Source: Paenibacillus periandrae (GTDB lineage Bacteria; Bacillota; Bacilli; Paenibacillales; NBRC-103111). Taken from it: a DNA stretch of 64,000 nucleotides. Each line of letters begins with the position of its first letter. Position 1 is the first letter of the stretch. The stretch is from NCBI RefSeq assembly GCF_022458865.1, contig NZ_JAJNMU010000032.1, forward strand, positions 36,872 to 100,871, written 5' to 3'. Positions 25,480-34,084 of this stretch are shown one piece after another. Made by a program: the position numbers and the translations under genes. The notes under the pieces are model-generated. The model had not been told where the DNA came from, searched no databases, and was given only the letters and a program-made list of their open reading frames with translations.

Positions 25480-26271
25480 TTAGCGGTACTGCTTTAACTG
25501 CATTTGATCAAGACTTTTGAATTCATATCCCTGACCGCGGGCATCGTCAATAATTTTGCCCATAGCCTCTGCATTATCTTGCGATACGGAATGAAGAAGA
25601 ATGACAGCACCAGGATGAAGCTGTGCCATCACTTGTTGATACGCATAGTTCCAGCCGTGCTGTTTTTTTGTATCCCAATCCCTGTAAGCCACGGACCAGA
25701 AGACACTCGTATAGCCCAAATTTTGACTGACACCGAGCATCTGATCACTAAATATTCCCCTTGGCGGCCGCAAATACCGCACTTCGCGTTGTGGGGTCAG
25801 TTGGGCTATTTCCACTTTGACTTTGTCCAGCTCATCCTTCATACGGCCTGCAGATATACTGCTCATATCAGGATGACTCCAGGAATGGTTGCCAATGATG
25901 TGACCCTCTTCAGCCATTCGCTTGACCAGCTCCGGTTGGTCCTTCACATAATGACCAGTCACAAAGAAGGCCGCGGGTACTTTCTTATCCTTTAATACGT
26001 TCAGCAATTGGGCTGTATATCCGTTTTCATACCCGTTATCAAAGGTTAAGTAAAGCTCCTTTTTCTCGGTATCCCCCAAAAAAATAGCTCCATGCTTTTG
26101 CAGAATACTCATAAAGCCCTCTTCGGCGATGGAAGGAAGCTTGCCGTCCTTGCTTTTTTTAAAGCCAAAATGATAAGGTCGATTATCGTCCTGAGCCCAA
26201 GCCTGACCAGAGAGCTGTACAACGCTAACCACTACCATTAACAACACCACGGCCTGTATGGCACGTCTCAT
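25480..26271 (-). CDS. pdaA: PdaA-type polysaccharide deacetylase
   Basis: 263 aa with a signal peptide ending AWA before QDD. The NodB domain shows TFDNGYENG, the metal motif HSWSHPDM, RPPRGIFS and a C-terminal LLHSVS. The variant Asp-Asn pair (TFDNGY) and overall layout match PdaA, which removes acetyl from N-acetylmuramic acid during delta-lactam formation in the spore cortex. Other cell-wall deacetylases remain possible. Confidence 0.88.
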   Translation of the reverse strand: MRRAIQAVVLLMVVVSVVQLSGQAWAQDDNRPYHFGFKKSKDGKLPSIAEEGFMSILQKHGAIFLGDTEKKELYLTFDNGYENGYTAQLLNVLKDKKVPAAFFVTGHYVKDQPELVKRMAEEGHIIGNHSWSHPDMSSISAGRMKDELDKVKVEIAQLTPQREVRYLRPPRGIFSDQMLGVSQNLGYTSVFWSVAYRDWDTKKQHGWNYAYQQVMAQLHPGAVILLHSVSQDNAEAMGKIIDDARGQGYEFKSLDQMQLKQYR

Positions 26272-26397
26272 TCATGCACCCTCTTTTCTGAATTGACATC
26301 CTTCATCTCTCATAGCTGCCTAAAGGTAGTATTGCTCAGGATGAAATGAATCATCCATTTCGTGAAAGAAAAGACTGCTTGCAATCGGTGATCATGA

Positions 26398-28317
26398 TCA
26401 CGATTTCGCTCGAATTTCACTTATAATTTGTTCCTTAATCTCGGCTATTCCCATCGATCCGATATCACCCTTTTCACGCTTGCGGACCGCCACTTTATCC
26501 ATTGACCGCTCATTCTTGCCGACTACAAGCATGTAAGGAACCTTTTCAAGCTGTGCTTCACGGATCTTGTAGCCAAGCTTTTCACTTCGTATATCTACTT
26601 CTACACGAATACCTGCAGCTTCCAGTGCTTGCTTCACCTGCAGTGCATAATCGATGAAAGCATCGGACACTGGCAATATTCGCGCTTGAATCGGAGCGAG
26701 CCAAACCGGGAATGCACCGCTGTAATGCTCTGTTAAAATACCGATGAAGCGGTCTATGGACCCGTAGGCTGCACGGTGAATGACAACAGGACGGTGCTTC
26801 TGATTATCTTCGCCGATGTAGGAAAGATCAAATTTCTCAGGCATTTGAAAATCAAGCTGGATCGACGCACACTGCCAGCTTCGTTTAAGCGCGTCCAGAA
26901 TGTGGAAGTCAATTTTCGGTCCATAAAAGGCCCCGTCGCCTTCATTCATTCGATAGGCAATACCACTCTGATCCAATACGTGCTGAAGGGATGCTTCTGC
27001 CAGATCCCACAGCTCCGCCGATCCCATCGAATCCTCGGGACGTGTAGAAAGCTCGATTGTATATTCAAAGCCAAATACCTGATAAATTTGATCGATAAAA
27101 GCAATGACCCGTGCGATTTCTTCTTCGACCTGATCCGGTCTTACAAAAATATGCGCATCATCCTGGCAAAACGTACGTACACGCATCATCCCGTTCAAGG
27201 CACCCGAAAATTCATGGCGGTGAACCTGGCCGAATTCGGCAAGTCGTATCGGAAGCTCGCGATAGGAATGCAGTGTATTTTTAAAGATGAGCATGTGTCC
27301 TGGACAATTCATCGGCTTGAGCGCATAATGCGTATCGTCAACTTCAGTAAAATACATATTATCCTTGTAATGATCCCAATGCCCGGACTGCTCCCACATC
27401 CGTCGGTTCATCATGAGTGGAGTGCGGACCTCCTGGTAATCCTGCTGCACCTGTACCTCGCGCGAAAAGTTCTCCAGCTCTGTACGAATCGACATTCCTT
27501 TAGGCAAGTAAAATGGCATTCCCGGCGCTTCCTCTGAGAACATAAACAATCCCAGTTCCTTGCCAAGCTTACGGTGATCGCGTTTCTTCGCTTCCTCCAA
27601 GATGAACAAATGCTCCTCTAGCTGCTGTTTTTTGGGGAAGGCAGTTCCGTAAATACGCTGCAGCATTTTATTGTTGGAATCACCTCGCCAATAGGCGCCT
27701 GCTACACTCAGCAGCTTGAATGCCTGAATACGGCCTGTAGACGGGAGGTGGGGGCCACGACATAGATCGTAAAATTCACCCTGATCATAAATGCTGATGA
27801 CCGAAGCTTCCGGCAAGCCATGAATAAGCTCCAGCTTAAGTGGCTCCTCCTGCCGCTCAAATATCCGAATGGCCTCATCACGGTCTACCTCTCGTCTGAC
27901 AATCGGCAGGTTCTCCGCTGTAATGTTCCCCATCACCTGCTCAATTGCGGCAAGATCCTCACTGGATAAAGGTTTTTCAATATCGATATCGTAATAAAAG
28001 CCATCCTCAATGACCGGCCCGATACCGAGCTTAACTGCCTTTTCGCCATATATGCGCTTAAGCGCTTGCGCCATCACATGCGCCGTGCTGTGGCGGTATA
28101 CCTTCAATCCTTCCTCGCTATCGAGTGTGATGATTTCTATATCGCAGTCCTGCTCAATAGACCGATTCAAATCGACCATTTCACCATTGATTGTACCAGC
28201 CACCGCAAGTTTCCTTAGCCCCGGGCTAATGGACCCTGCTATCTGCTCTATTGTTGTACCGTACCCATACTCCCTTACAGCTCCGTCGGACAGCTTCACT
28301 TTCACTTGATTTGCCAT
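26398..28317 (-). CDS. thrS: Threonyl-tRNA synthetase
   Basis: 639 aa. TGS and editing domains are followed by the class II core with zinc ligands in MNCPGHM, HRHEFSGALNGMMRVRTF and the C-terminal HRAAYGSIDRFIG, then the anticodon domain. The start ATG 28317 follows GGAGGAG by 5 bases. The open frame continues upstream to 28818 without stop, but that part is the T-box leader and is not translated. Expression should rise when tRNA-Thr is uncharged. Confidence 0.97.
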   Translation of the reverse strand: MANQVKVKLSDGAVREYGYGTTIEQIAGSISPGLRKLAVAGTINGEMVDLNRSIEQDCDIEIITLDSEEGLKVYRHSTAHVMAQALKRIYGEKAVKLGIGPVIEDGFYYDIDIEKPLSSEDLAAIEQVMGNITAENLPIVRREVDRDEAIRIFERQEEPLKLELIHGLPEASVISIYDQGEFYDLCRGPHLPSTGRIQAFKLLSVAGAYWRGDSNNKMLQRIYGTAFPKKQQLEEHLFILEEAKKRDHRKLGKELGLFMFSEEAPGMPFYLPKGMSIRTELENFSREVQVQQDYQEVRTPLMMNRRMWEQSGHWDHYKDNMYFTEVDDTHYALKPMNCPGHMLIFKNTLHSYRELPIRLAEFGQVHRHEFSGALNGMMRVRTFCQDDAHIFVRPDQVEEEIARVIAFIDQIYQVFGFEYTIELSTRPEDSMGSAELWDLAEASLQHVLDQSGIAYRMNEGDGAFYGPKIDFHILDALKRSWQCASIQLDFQMPEKFDLSYIGEDNQKHRPVVIHRAAYGSIDRFIGILTEHYSGAFPVWLAPIQARILPVSDAFIDYALQVKQALEAAGIRVEVDIRSEKLGYKIREAQLEKVPYMLVVGKNERSMDKVAVRKREKGDIGSMGIAEIKEQIISEIRAKS

Positions 28318-28343
28318 GTTAACTCCTCCATTATGATCATTTT

Positions 28344-28603
28344 TGTAAACACAAAGAGCACACCCGTCTCCGCAAAGGGACGAATGTGCTCGTGGTTCCA
28401 CCCTGATTATAACCTGCTGATAATAGCAGATCCTCATTGGCTTCTGTAACGGGAATTCCCGGCGATATTTACTCTCATGAGCAAGCATGATTTCCATATC
28501 GCAGCTGCAAGGGGGTAAATCACTTATTTCCACAGAAGGGGCTTTCAGCCGGTGACCCCTCTTTCTGTTCAGCTTCCATAAGTGTTCATGTCCTTGGTTA
28601 TTG
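28344..28603 (-). promoter_or_regulatory. T-box leader, gene-proximal copy
   Basis: Carries the T-box AGGGTGGAACCACG and a terminator stem (GAGCACATTCGTCCC with GGAGACGGGTGTGCTC, then TTTGTGTTT). CAAGG and CCTTG close stem I around a specifier loop with ACC, a threonine codon, and CACTTAT pairs with ATAAGTG above it. The lower base after ACC is C rather than the usual purine. Confidence 0.9.
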
Positions 28604-28635
28604 CTTTTAAAGGTTATTTGGTTATTAAAAAAAAC

Positions 28636-28890
28636 AAAAAGAGCACACTCGTCTCCGAAAAGGGACGAATGTGCTCGTGGTTCCACCCTGATTATAACCT
28701 GCTTATAATAGCAGGTCCTCATTGGTTTCTGTAACGGGAATTCCCGGCGAAGTTTACTCTCATGTGCATACATGATTTCCATATCGCAGCTGCAAGGGGG
28801 TAAATCACTTATCTCCACAGAAGGGGCTTTCAGCCGGTGACCCCTCTTTCTGTTCAGTTTCCCTAAGTGCTCATGTCCTTGGTTATTGCC
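28636..28890 (-). promoter_or_regulatory. T-box leader, promoter-proximal copy
   Basis: A near copy of the other leader with the same AGGGTGGAACCACG, the same ACC specifier context and a stronger terminator (stem followed by TTTTTGTTTTTTTT). Differences are scattered substitutions, several in pairs that keep the stems (for example CTGCTTATAATAGCAG). Confidence 0.9.
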
Positions 28891-28909
28891 TTGCTTTTAT
28901 TTGTTAATT

Positions 28910-28938
28910 AGAATAACGAATGGAGATTAGTTTGTCAA
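28910..28938 (-). promoter_or_regulatory. Promoter of thrS transcript
   Basis: Minus strand TTGACA, 17-base spacer, TATTCT, about 20 bases before the first T-box. Confidence 0.75.
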
Positions 28939-28982
28939 GGGGTATTGAACATAGGTAAAATCAATACCTCAGAGTAATGACG

Positions 28983-31094
28983 TCACGCCAGCTCCATCCA
29001 CGCCTCAAGCAGCTTATCGTGCCGTTCCTGCAGCAGCCCGCGTTCGCGCCATCGGGCCTCCAGCTGTGCTGTGTCGCCATCGATACCAGCACCCAGCTCC
29101 AGCAGCTCTGCGTCTGCTGCGGCCATGTCCGCTTCGAGTGCTGCAATCTGTCGCTCGAGCTCCAGACGCCGCCGCTCGGACGCGCGGGCGCTTCCAGCTG
29201 CTGATGCTGGCGGCGCGGTAACTGCTGCGCTTTGCGTTGCAGCGGCAGCTGCATGACTGCTCGCAGCCTGAGCCTTCGCACCAGCAGAGCTCCGACTTCT
29301 CGTCGATGCGTGTGCTCTCGCTCCCCCGTTGTCGCTGCTTTCCGCTGCCGGTGACAGGACTCCCGCTGCACCATGGAAGTCCGGCTTGACCTCGACACGC
29401 GTGACGTTCCGGCGTGCGCCGCTGACATAACCGTTTCCTCCGCGCTCGGAAACCTCCTCTTCCTGCTGCCGCCTCTTCGCCCTGAACTCGTCAAAATTCC
29501 CGAGATATTGGGCCACCTTACCGTGCTCTAACAGCCATACCCGCTGCGCCAGCCGATTAATAAAATAGCGGTCATGTGAAATTGCAAGCACAGTTCCCGG
29601 GAATTCCTCCAAAGCTTCCTCCAACGCCTCGCGTGAAGCGATATCCAGATGGTTCGTCGGCTCATCGAGCAGGAGCAGATTAGGCTTCGAGAGAACGAGC
29701 AGCGCAAGTCGCAGCCGTGACCACTCACCCCCAGACAGCAGGCTTACCGGACGGAATACATCCGCTCCGTAAAACAGATACCTCGCAAGAATACCCCTTG
29801 CTTCGCCTTCCTCTAAGCCAGCTTCCGTACGGAAATAGTCCAACACCGTCTGCTTGTGGTTCAGTACTGCATTTTGCTGTGCCAAGTATCCAATCTCCAC
29901 GCGCGCGCCCAGCCTGATTTCTCCACCATCGGGCATTTCTTCGCCCAAGAGGAGCTTGAACAAAGTCGTTTTGCCGGTTCCATTGTCACCTATCAGCATT
30001 ACTTTTTCCCCGTACTGCAGACTTCCTTCCACTCCGGATAGCACATCACGACTACCATAAGACTTGGATACTTCCTCGAAGGATACCACTCTATTACCGG
30101 AACGATCCAGCGGAATCAGCCCAAAATCAGCCGTTTTCTGCTCCAGCACCGGACGCTTCACCCTCTGCATACGATCCAACGCTTTGCGAATCGAAGCTGC
30201 CCGCTTAAAAAACTTCTCATTTCCGCCGACCCGTCCCCACTCCTCCAGCTGACGAATCGTCTCCTTCATCTTCTTGATCACCTTCTGCTGCTCCTGATAT
30301 TGAGCGAACTGCTGCAGCAGCCGTTCTTCCTTTTCCTTCATATACCCGCTGTAATTGGTCGTATACGTATGAGCCTCTCCATCCTCCAGCTCAATCATTT
30401 TGGAAGCTACACGATCAAGAAAATAACGGTCATGCGACACAACCATACATGCACCCGTATAACTCCGCAAAAACTGCTCAAGCCATTCAATACCCTTCAG
30501 ATCGAGATGATTTGTTGGCTCGTCGAGCAGCAGCAGCTCGGGTCGAACAATCAGCTGCGAGGCTAGCGCTACTCTTGTCTTTTCACCTCCGGACAACGAG
30601 CTGAAGCCTCGCATGTACGCACTCTTCGGAATCTGCAAGCCTTGGGCCACTTGGTCAATGCTGGCATCCATTTCATAACCACCGCCCCGTTCAAAGCGCT
30701 CTTGTACAGCGGCGTAAGCTTTCAGAAGCTGTTCAAGCCGTTCGGGTCTCGATGCTGCCTCTGAGTTGGACATTTCGTGCTCCAATTCGGTTAATTCCTT
30801 CTGGCATTTTGTCAGCTCCAGGTAACCGTAGGCGAGCACTTCATGCACCTTCATGCTTTCAAATTCAACAGGGATTTGCAGCAAATATCCCACCTGAATA
30901 TCCTTCTTCAGCGTCAGCATGCCTTCATCCACATGCAATTGTCTGGATATGAGCTGCAGCAGTGTCGATTTTCCGCATCCGTTTCGCCCGATAAGACCTA
31001 CCTTTTCTCCTTCATGCACTTCAAAAGTAACCCCGTCCAGCACAAGATGGGCACCGTGGTATTTTTTAATATTTTGGCCGTTAATAATAATCAT
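28983..31094 (-). CDS. ABC-F family ATPase, probable ribosome-acting protein
   Basis: 703 aa from ATG 31094 (GGAGG 10 bases upstream); a start at 31157 would lie in the attenuator. Two ABC domains: Walker A GRNGCGKST and GDNGTGKTT, signatures LSGGEKTR and LSGGEWSR, Walker B LLLLDEPTNHLD twice. The interdomain linker is present. No membrane part. The C-terminal ~120 residues have an Ala/Ser-rich tether and a coiled coil, as in Uup-like proteins. ABC-F proteins act on the ribosomal E-site; some give resistance to lincosamides, pleuromutilins or streptogramins. The leader supports a resistance role (see findings); housekeeping function is the alternative. Confidence 0.9.
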   Translation of the reverse strand: MIIINGQNIKKYHGAHLVLDGVTFEVHEGEKVGLIGRNGCGKSTLLQLISRQLHVDEGMLTLKKDIQVGYLLQIPVEFESMKVHEVLAYGYLELTKCQKELTELEHEMSNSEAASRPERLEQLLKAYAAVQERFERGGGYEMDASIDQVAQGLQIPKSAYMRGFSSLSGGEKTRVALASQLIVRPELLLLDEPTNHLDLKGIEWLEQFLRSYTGACMVVSHDRYFLDRVASKMIELEDGEAHTYTTNYSGYMKEKEERLLQQFAQYQEQQKVIKKMKETIRQLEEWGRVGGNEKFFKRAASIRKALDRMQRVKRPVLEQKTADFGLIPLDRSGNRVVSFEEVSKSYGSRDVLSGVEGSLQYGEKVMLIGDNGTGKTTLFKLLLGEEMPDGGEIRLGARVEIGYLAQQNAVLNHKQTVLDYFRTEAGLEEGEARGILARYLFYGADVFRPVSLLSGGEWSRLRLALLVLSKPNLLLLDEPTNHLDIASREALEEALEEFPGTVLAISHDRYFINRLAQRVWLLEHGKVAQYLGNFDEFRAKRRQQEEEVSERGGNGYVSGARRNVTRVEVKPDFHGAAGVLSPAAESSDNGGARAHASTRSRSSAGAKAQAASSHAAAAATQSAAVTAPPASAAGSARASERRRLELERQIAALEADMAAADAELLELGAGIDGDTAQLEARWRERGLLQERHDKLLEAWMELA

Positions 31095-31136
31095 AATAAA
31101 GGATCCTCCTAGAGATGAAGACCCTAACTCAACAGC

Positions 31137-31170
31137 AAAAAAGAGCCGCAGCAGCAAGCCCGCGACCCTT
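31137..31170 (-). terminator. Attenuator terminator before ABC-F gene
   Basis: AAGGGTCGC and GCGGCTCTT pair over 9 positions (two G-U) around a 12-base loop, then TTTTTT on the minus strand. It lies between the leader peptide stop and the ABC-F start. Confidence 0.7.
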
Positions 31171-31195
31171 CGGATGGTACAGCAATCCGTATCGG

Positions 31196-31339
31196 TTAAG
31201 GTAGGCGTCTTCTCGCGAATGGTACAACCGTATTTGAATAAACAGACAGACTTCTCCCGTTGTTCGGAAAAGTATGAACGATGCCAGCCATAGCAATCGG
31301 CAGCTGGCTAATACGGTTGTTCACCATTTCGTGATTCAC
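31196..31339 (-). CDS. 47-aa leader peptide of the ABC-F gene
   Basis: GTG start at 31339 behind a full AAGGAGGTG site. The peptide begins MNHEMVNNRISQLPIAMAGI and ends in VVPFARRRLP. No resemblance to a known protein. Its place in front of a terminator and an ABC-F gene fits a regulatory peptide whose translation controls readthrough. A stall near the basic RRR segment is possible but not shown. Confidence 0.6.
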   Translation of the reverse strand: MNHEMVNNRISQLPIAMAGIVHTFPNNGRSLSVYSNTVVPFARRRLP

Positions 31340-31441
31340 CTACCTCACCTCCTTGTTTTTAATATTGTAACTGTAGCATACAACGCAGGGATCATGCAAT
31401 GTCTACTCTCTCAGCTTGAATGCTTAGAGTCTCCGGACAGT

Positions 31442-31470
31442 AAAAAAGACTGCACGGCGGCAGCCTTTTT
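31442..31470 (-). terminator. Terminator after YdjO-type gene
   Basis: GGCTGC and GCAGTC pair around a 6-base loop, followed by TTTTTT on the minus strand. Symmetric A/T runs make it possibly bidirectional. Confidence 0.65.
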
Positions 31471-31483
31471 GTTCCATCTCATC

Positions 31484-31717
31484 CTATTTGGAGCGTCCCT
31501 TACCTACCAAAAACTTTTTCTTCGTTTTTTTGTCCATTACCGGTAAGTGTTTATAGCTCCGTACCATCGGGCTTTTACACAAAGGACAGTCAGGCAATTC
31601 TTCTGTAACAAATTCCTTCCGTGTCCATGCTTTGCATTCAGGTTGTTTGCATTTCCATATTTCTATGTGTTCCAATTCTTGCTTTTGTTCCTCTAATGTC
31701 GTAGTTGCCATTTCCAA
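31484..31717 (-). CDS. YdjO-type cold-inducible zinc protein
   Basis: 77 aa. The pairs CKQPEC and CPLCKSPM with the intervening W-x-R and DCPLC layout match the YdjO family of small zinc proteins induced by cold in Bacillus subtilis. The ending is basic (KKTKKK). Molecular role unknown. Confidence 0.8.
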   Translation of the reverse strand: MEMATTTLEEQKQELEHIEIWKCKQPECKAWTRKEFVTEELPDCPLCKSPMVRSYKHLPVMDKKTKKKFLVGKGRSK

Positions 31718-31851
31718 TCAGATCTCCCTGCATTAATTTCTAGACTTCTTATTATTATACAGAAGACGACTATTGGCAAGCCCTATTTTCACTAGTGAAA
31801 CCGCATGTTCATCCCTTTATTATTTTATCGTTTTATCACTGTAAAATATTG

Positions 31852-31993
31852 TAAATTTACCATCCTTAAGAAACGGACTGTTGGAGCTTGCAGCACGGGA
31901 ATCACCCGAAATACCGGTCAAATAGCGATTCGTCAGCATACCTTGAGCCAATTGGCTAAAAGCGAAGCAGCCGGCCCCACCTTCCTCCAGCTC
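31852..31993 (-). pseudogene. Fragment of an aldo/keto reductase
   Basis: One minus-strand frame reads ELEEGGAGCFAFSQLAQGML, then TNRYLTGISGDSRAASSNSP. This matches a C-terminal segment of YghZ-type aldo/keto reductases (usually AFSPLAQGLLT...YLNGIPxDSR). No start, no barrel N-terminus and no C-terminus are present, so it is a relic. Confidence 0.75.
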
Positions 31994-32022
31994 GTGGTTT
32001 TACAGCTTTATTTTTTTCACGG

Positions 32023-33030
32023 TTACAACTCTACAATCGCCTTAATAACACCATTAGCGGGATCATACCACTTTTCAAACTCATCAATCATATGATCAAA
32101 GCTGACACGATGGGTAATGTATCTATCGATGTCAACAGCTCCATGCCGAACGGCTTGAATAACAGTATCGAAATCCTCCCGGGTAGCATTACGGCTGCTC
32201 ATAAGCGTAAGCTCTTTTTTATGAAAATCCGGGTCATTGAAGGCAATATCGGCTTTGACCAAGCCTACATATACAAGCCTGCCGCCATGGGACACATAGT
32301 TGAACGCATCCATCATCGACTTCGCATTACCAGTAGCATCGAATACAACTGTCGGCAAATCTCCATCTGTTATTTCCGCCAAAGCTTCCAAGGGATGATT
32401 CAACACATTTACCGTGTAATCCACCTGCGCCCATTCCTGGCAAAATTTCAAGCGCTCTTCGTTTATATCCATAGCAATGACTTTGGCACCCCGCTGCTTG
32501 GCCAGCACCATTACACCTAATCCGATCGGACCTGCTCCGATGACAAGTGCAAATTCACCCTGCTGCAAATCCGACCTTCTCACCGCGTGAGCGCCAATGC
32601 TTAACGGCTCCAACAAAGCCGCTTGATCAAGGCTAATGCCATCCGTTTTAATTAGATGCGAGGCGGGTACAGCTATGATCTCTCGCATACCCCCATCGGT
32701 ATGTACGCCAAGCACTTGCATTTGTGTACAACAGTTGGTTTTACCATTCCGGCACGCGATACAGCTTCGACACTCCAAATAGGGGATGACCGATACCTGA
32801 TCTCCAATTTGAAAATCACTGGAGTCTGATTGCAGAATAGTCCCTGACAGCTCATGTCCAAGTACTCTGGGATACGTAAAAAACGGCTGATTTCCTCTAT
32901 AAGCATGAAGATCTGTTCCGCAAATACCGATTCTGCGAATTTGTACCAAAGCTTCCCCGTGCCCCATAACGGGCGGCTGGACCTCAATCATTTTCAGTTC
33001 ATTGGGCTGAACGCATACAATACTTTTCAT
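32023..33030 (-). CDS. Zinc-dependent alcohol/polyol dehydrogenase
   Basis: 335 aa of the medium-chain dehydrogenase family. Catalytic zinc ligands are in GICGTDLHAY and GHELSG; the structural zinc set is ECRSCIACRNGKTNCC. The NAD-binding turn is IGAGPIGLGV. Related enzymes oxidise sorbitol, idonate, galactitol-phosphate or threonine; the substrate cannot be fixed here. It faces an AraC-type regulator that probably controls it. Confidence 0.9.
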   Translation of the reverse strand: MKSIVCVQPNELKMIEVQPPVMGHGEALVQIRRIGICGTDLHAYRGNQPFFTYPRVLGHELSGTILQSDSSDFQIGDQVSVIPYLECRSCIACRNGKTNCCTQMQVLGVHTDGGMREIIAVPASHLIKTDGISLDQAALLEPLSIGAHAVRRSDLQQGEFALVIGAGPIGLGVMVLAKQRGAKVIAMDINEERLKFCQEWAQVDYTVNVLNHPLEALAEITDGDLPTVVFDATGNAKSMMDAFNYVSHGGRLVYVGLVKADIAFNDPDFHKKELTLMSSRNATREDFDTVIQAVRHGAVDIDRYITHRVSFDHMIDEFEKWYDPANGVIKAIVEL

Positions 33031-33204
33031 CTTCTTTCTCCCCTTAGTCCTACCCTATTTGGGTTTAGTCGAAATCTCATGATTATGATTGCGCTTGCAA
33101 ATAATGTAATATGTAATCTGCTCTTATTATAACAGGTATAATTGAATAATAAATCGCGTTTTTTGATATATTTATACCCGATTTTGATGTAGGATGTAAA
33201 AGAG

Positions 33205-34071
33205 GTGATTCTGATTAAAGCCATACGCAAAAAATTTCCTATGTCGGAGCAATTTCCTTTTCAGCTTGTTTTTAAGGATACCAAAAGTCCACAATCCGAG
33301 CTTCCTGATCATCTGCATGATTGGTACGAAATCGTCTATGTGTATAGTGGCAAAGGGATATTCTTCATTGACAGTTCCTTTTATGAGATGATGCCGGGAG
33401 ATGTGTTTCTCATTCCGCGTAATACGATTCATCGTGCCATGCCGCAAAGAAGCGAGCCTGTTACTTCATCCATTCTTTATTTCAGCTCGGCTCTACTGCC
33501 TGATATTCCTCTGGGGGAATCTTTTTCGTTGACAGCGATATTCAAGCAGCTCCGCAGCTCCAAGCAGTGCAGGCTATCATTAGAAGGCACTGATCAAGAG
33601 CACATTCAAATGTTAATCGAAGACATCAGGCAAGAATTAGAGGATGTACAGCATGGCTCACGTTATGCCTCCATCCTAACGCTGCATAGAATTATTGTAG
33701 CCCTATCACGCATACAAAGCTCCACCTATAGAGAACCAAGCTCGCTTACGACGACCGGCTCTCCCTGGATGAAAGAGATTGTATCCTATATAGAGCAAAA
33801 TTATCATAGCAGCCTGTCTCTCTCGTTTTTAAGCCAGAGAGCACACGTAAGTCCTGAGCATTTCAGTCGGGTTTTCAAACAAATGACCGGAATGCCTTTG
33901 ACTGATTATATGCATACGAAACGCGTGCTGAAAGCCAAGCACCTGCTAAAGGATACCAACCTCCCCATTGAAGTGCTGGCTGAGCAATGCGGTTTCCAGA
34001 GCATGCCCCATTTTCACCGAATATTTAAAAAGATAACAGGTAAAACCCCCGCCGTTTATCGGAGGAGGTAG
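33205..34071 (+). CDS. AraC-type regulator with cupin sensor
   Basis: 288 aa. An N-terminal cupin domain (PDHLHDWYEIVYVYSGKGIF) binds a small effector and a C-terminal double helix-turn-helix (LSFLSQRAHVSPEHFSRVFK, LAEQCGFQSMPHFHRIFKK) binds DNA. The GTG start at 33205 follows GGATG weakly; ATG 33241 has no ribosome site. Divergent partner of the dehydrogenase gene. Confidence 0.88.
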   Translation: MILIKAIRKKFPMSEQFPFQLVFKDTKSPQSELPDHLHDWYEIVYVYSGKGIFFIDSSFYEMMPGDVFLIPRNTIHRAMPQRSEPVTSSILYFSSALLPDIPLGESFSLTAIFKQLRSSKQCRLSLEGTDQEHIQMLIEDIRQELEDVQHGSRYASILTLHRIIVALSRIQSSTYREPSSLTTTGSPWMKEIVSYIEQNYHSSLSLSFLSQRAHVSPEHFSRVFKQMTGMPLTDYMHTKRVLKAKHLLKDTNLPIEVLAEQCGFQSMPHFHRIFKKITGKTPAVYRRR

Positions 34072-34084
34072 ATAATGAGGAATC

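Noticed and set aside
28318..28818. In-frame extension of the thrS open frame upstream of ATG 28317
   Set aside because: It crosses the two T-box leaders and includes their conserved RNA motifs; the real start has a strong GGAGGAG site.
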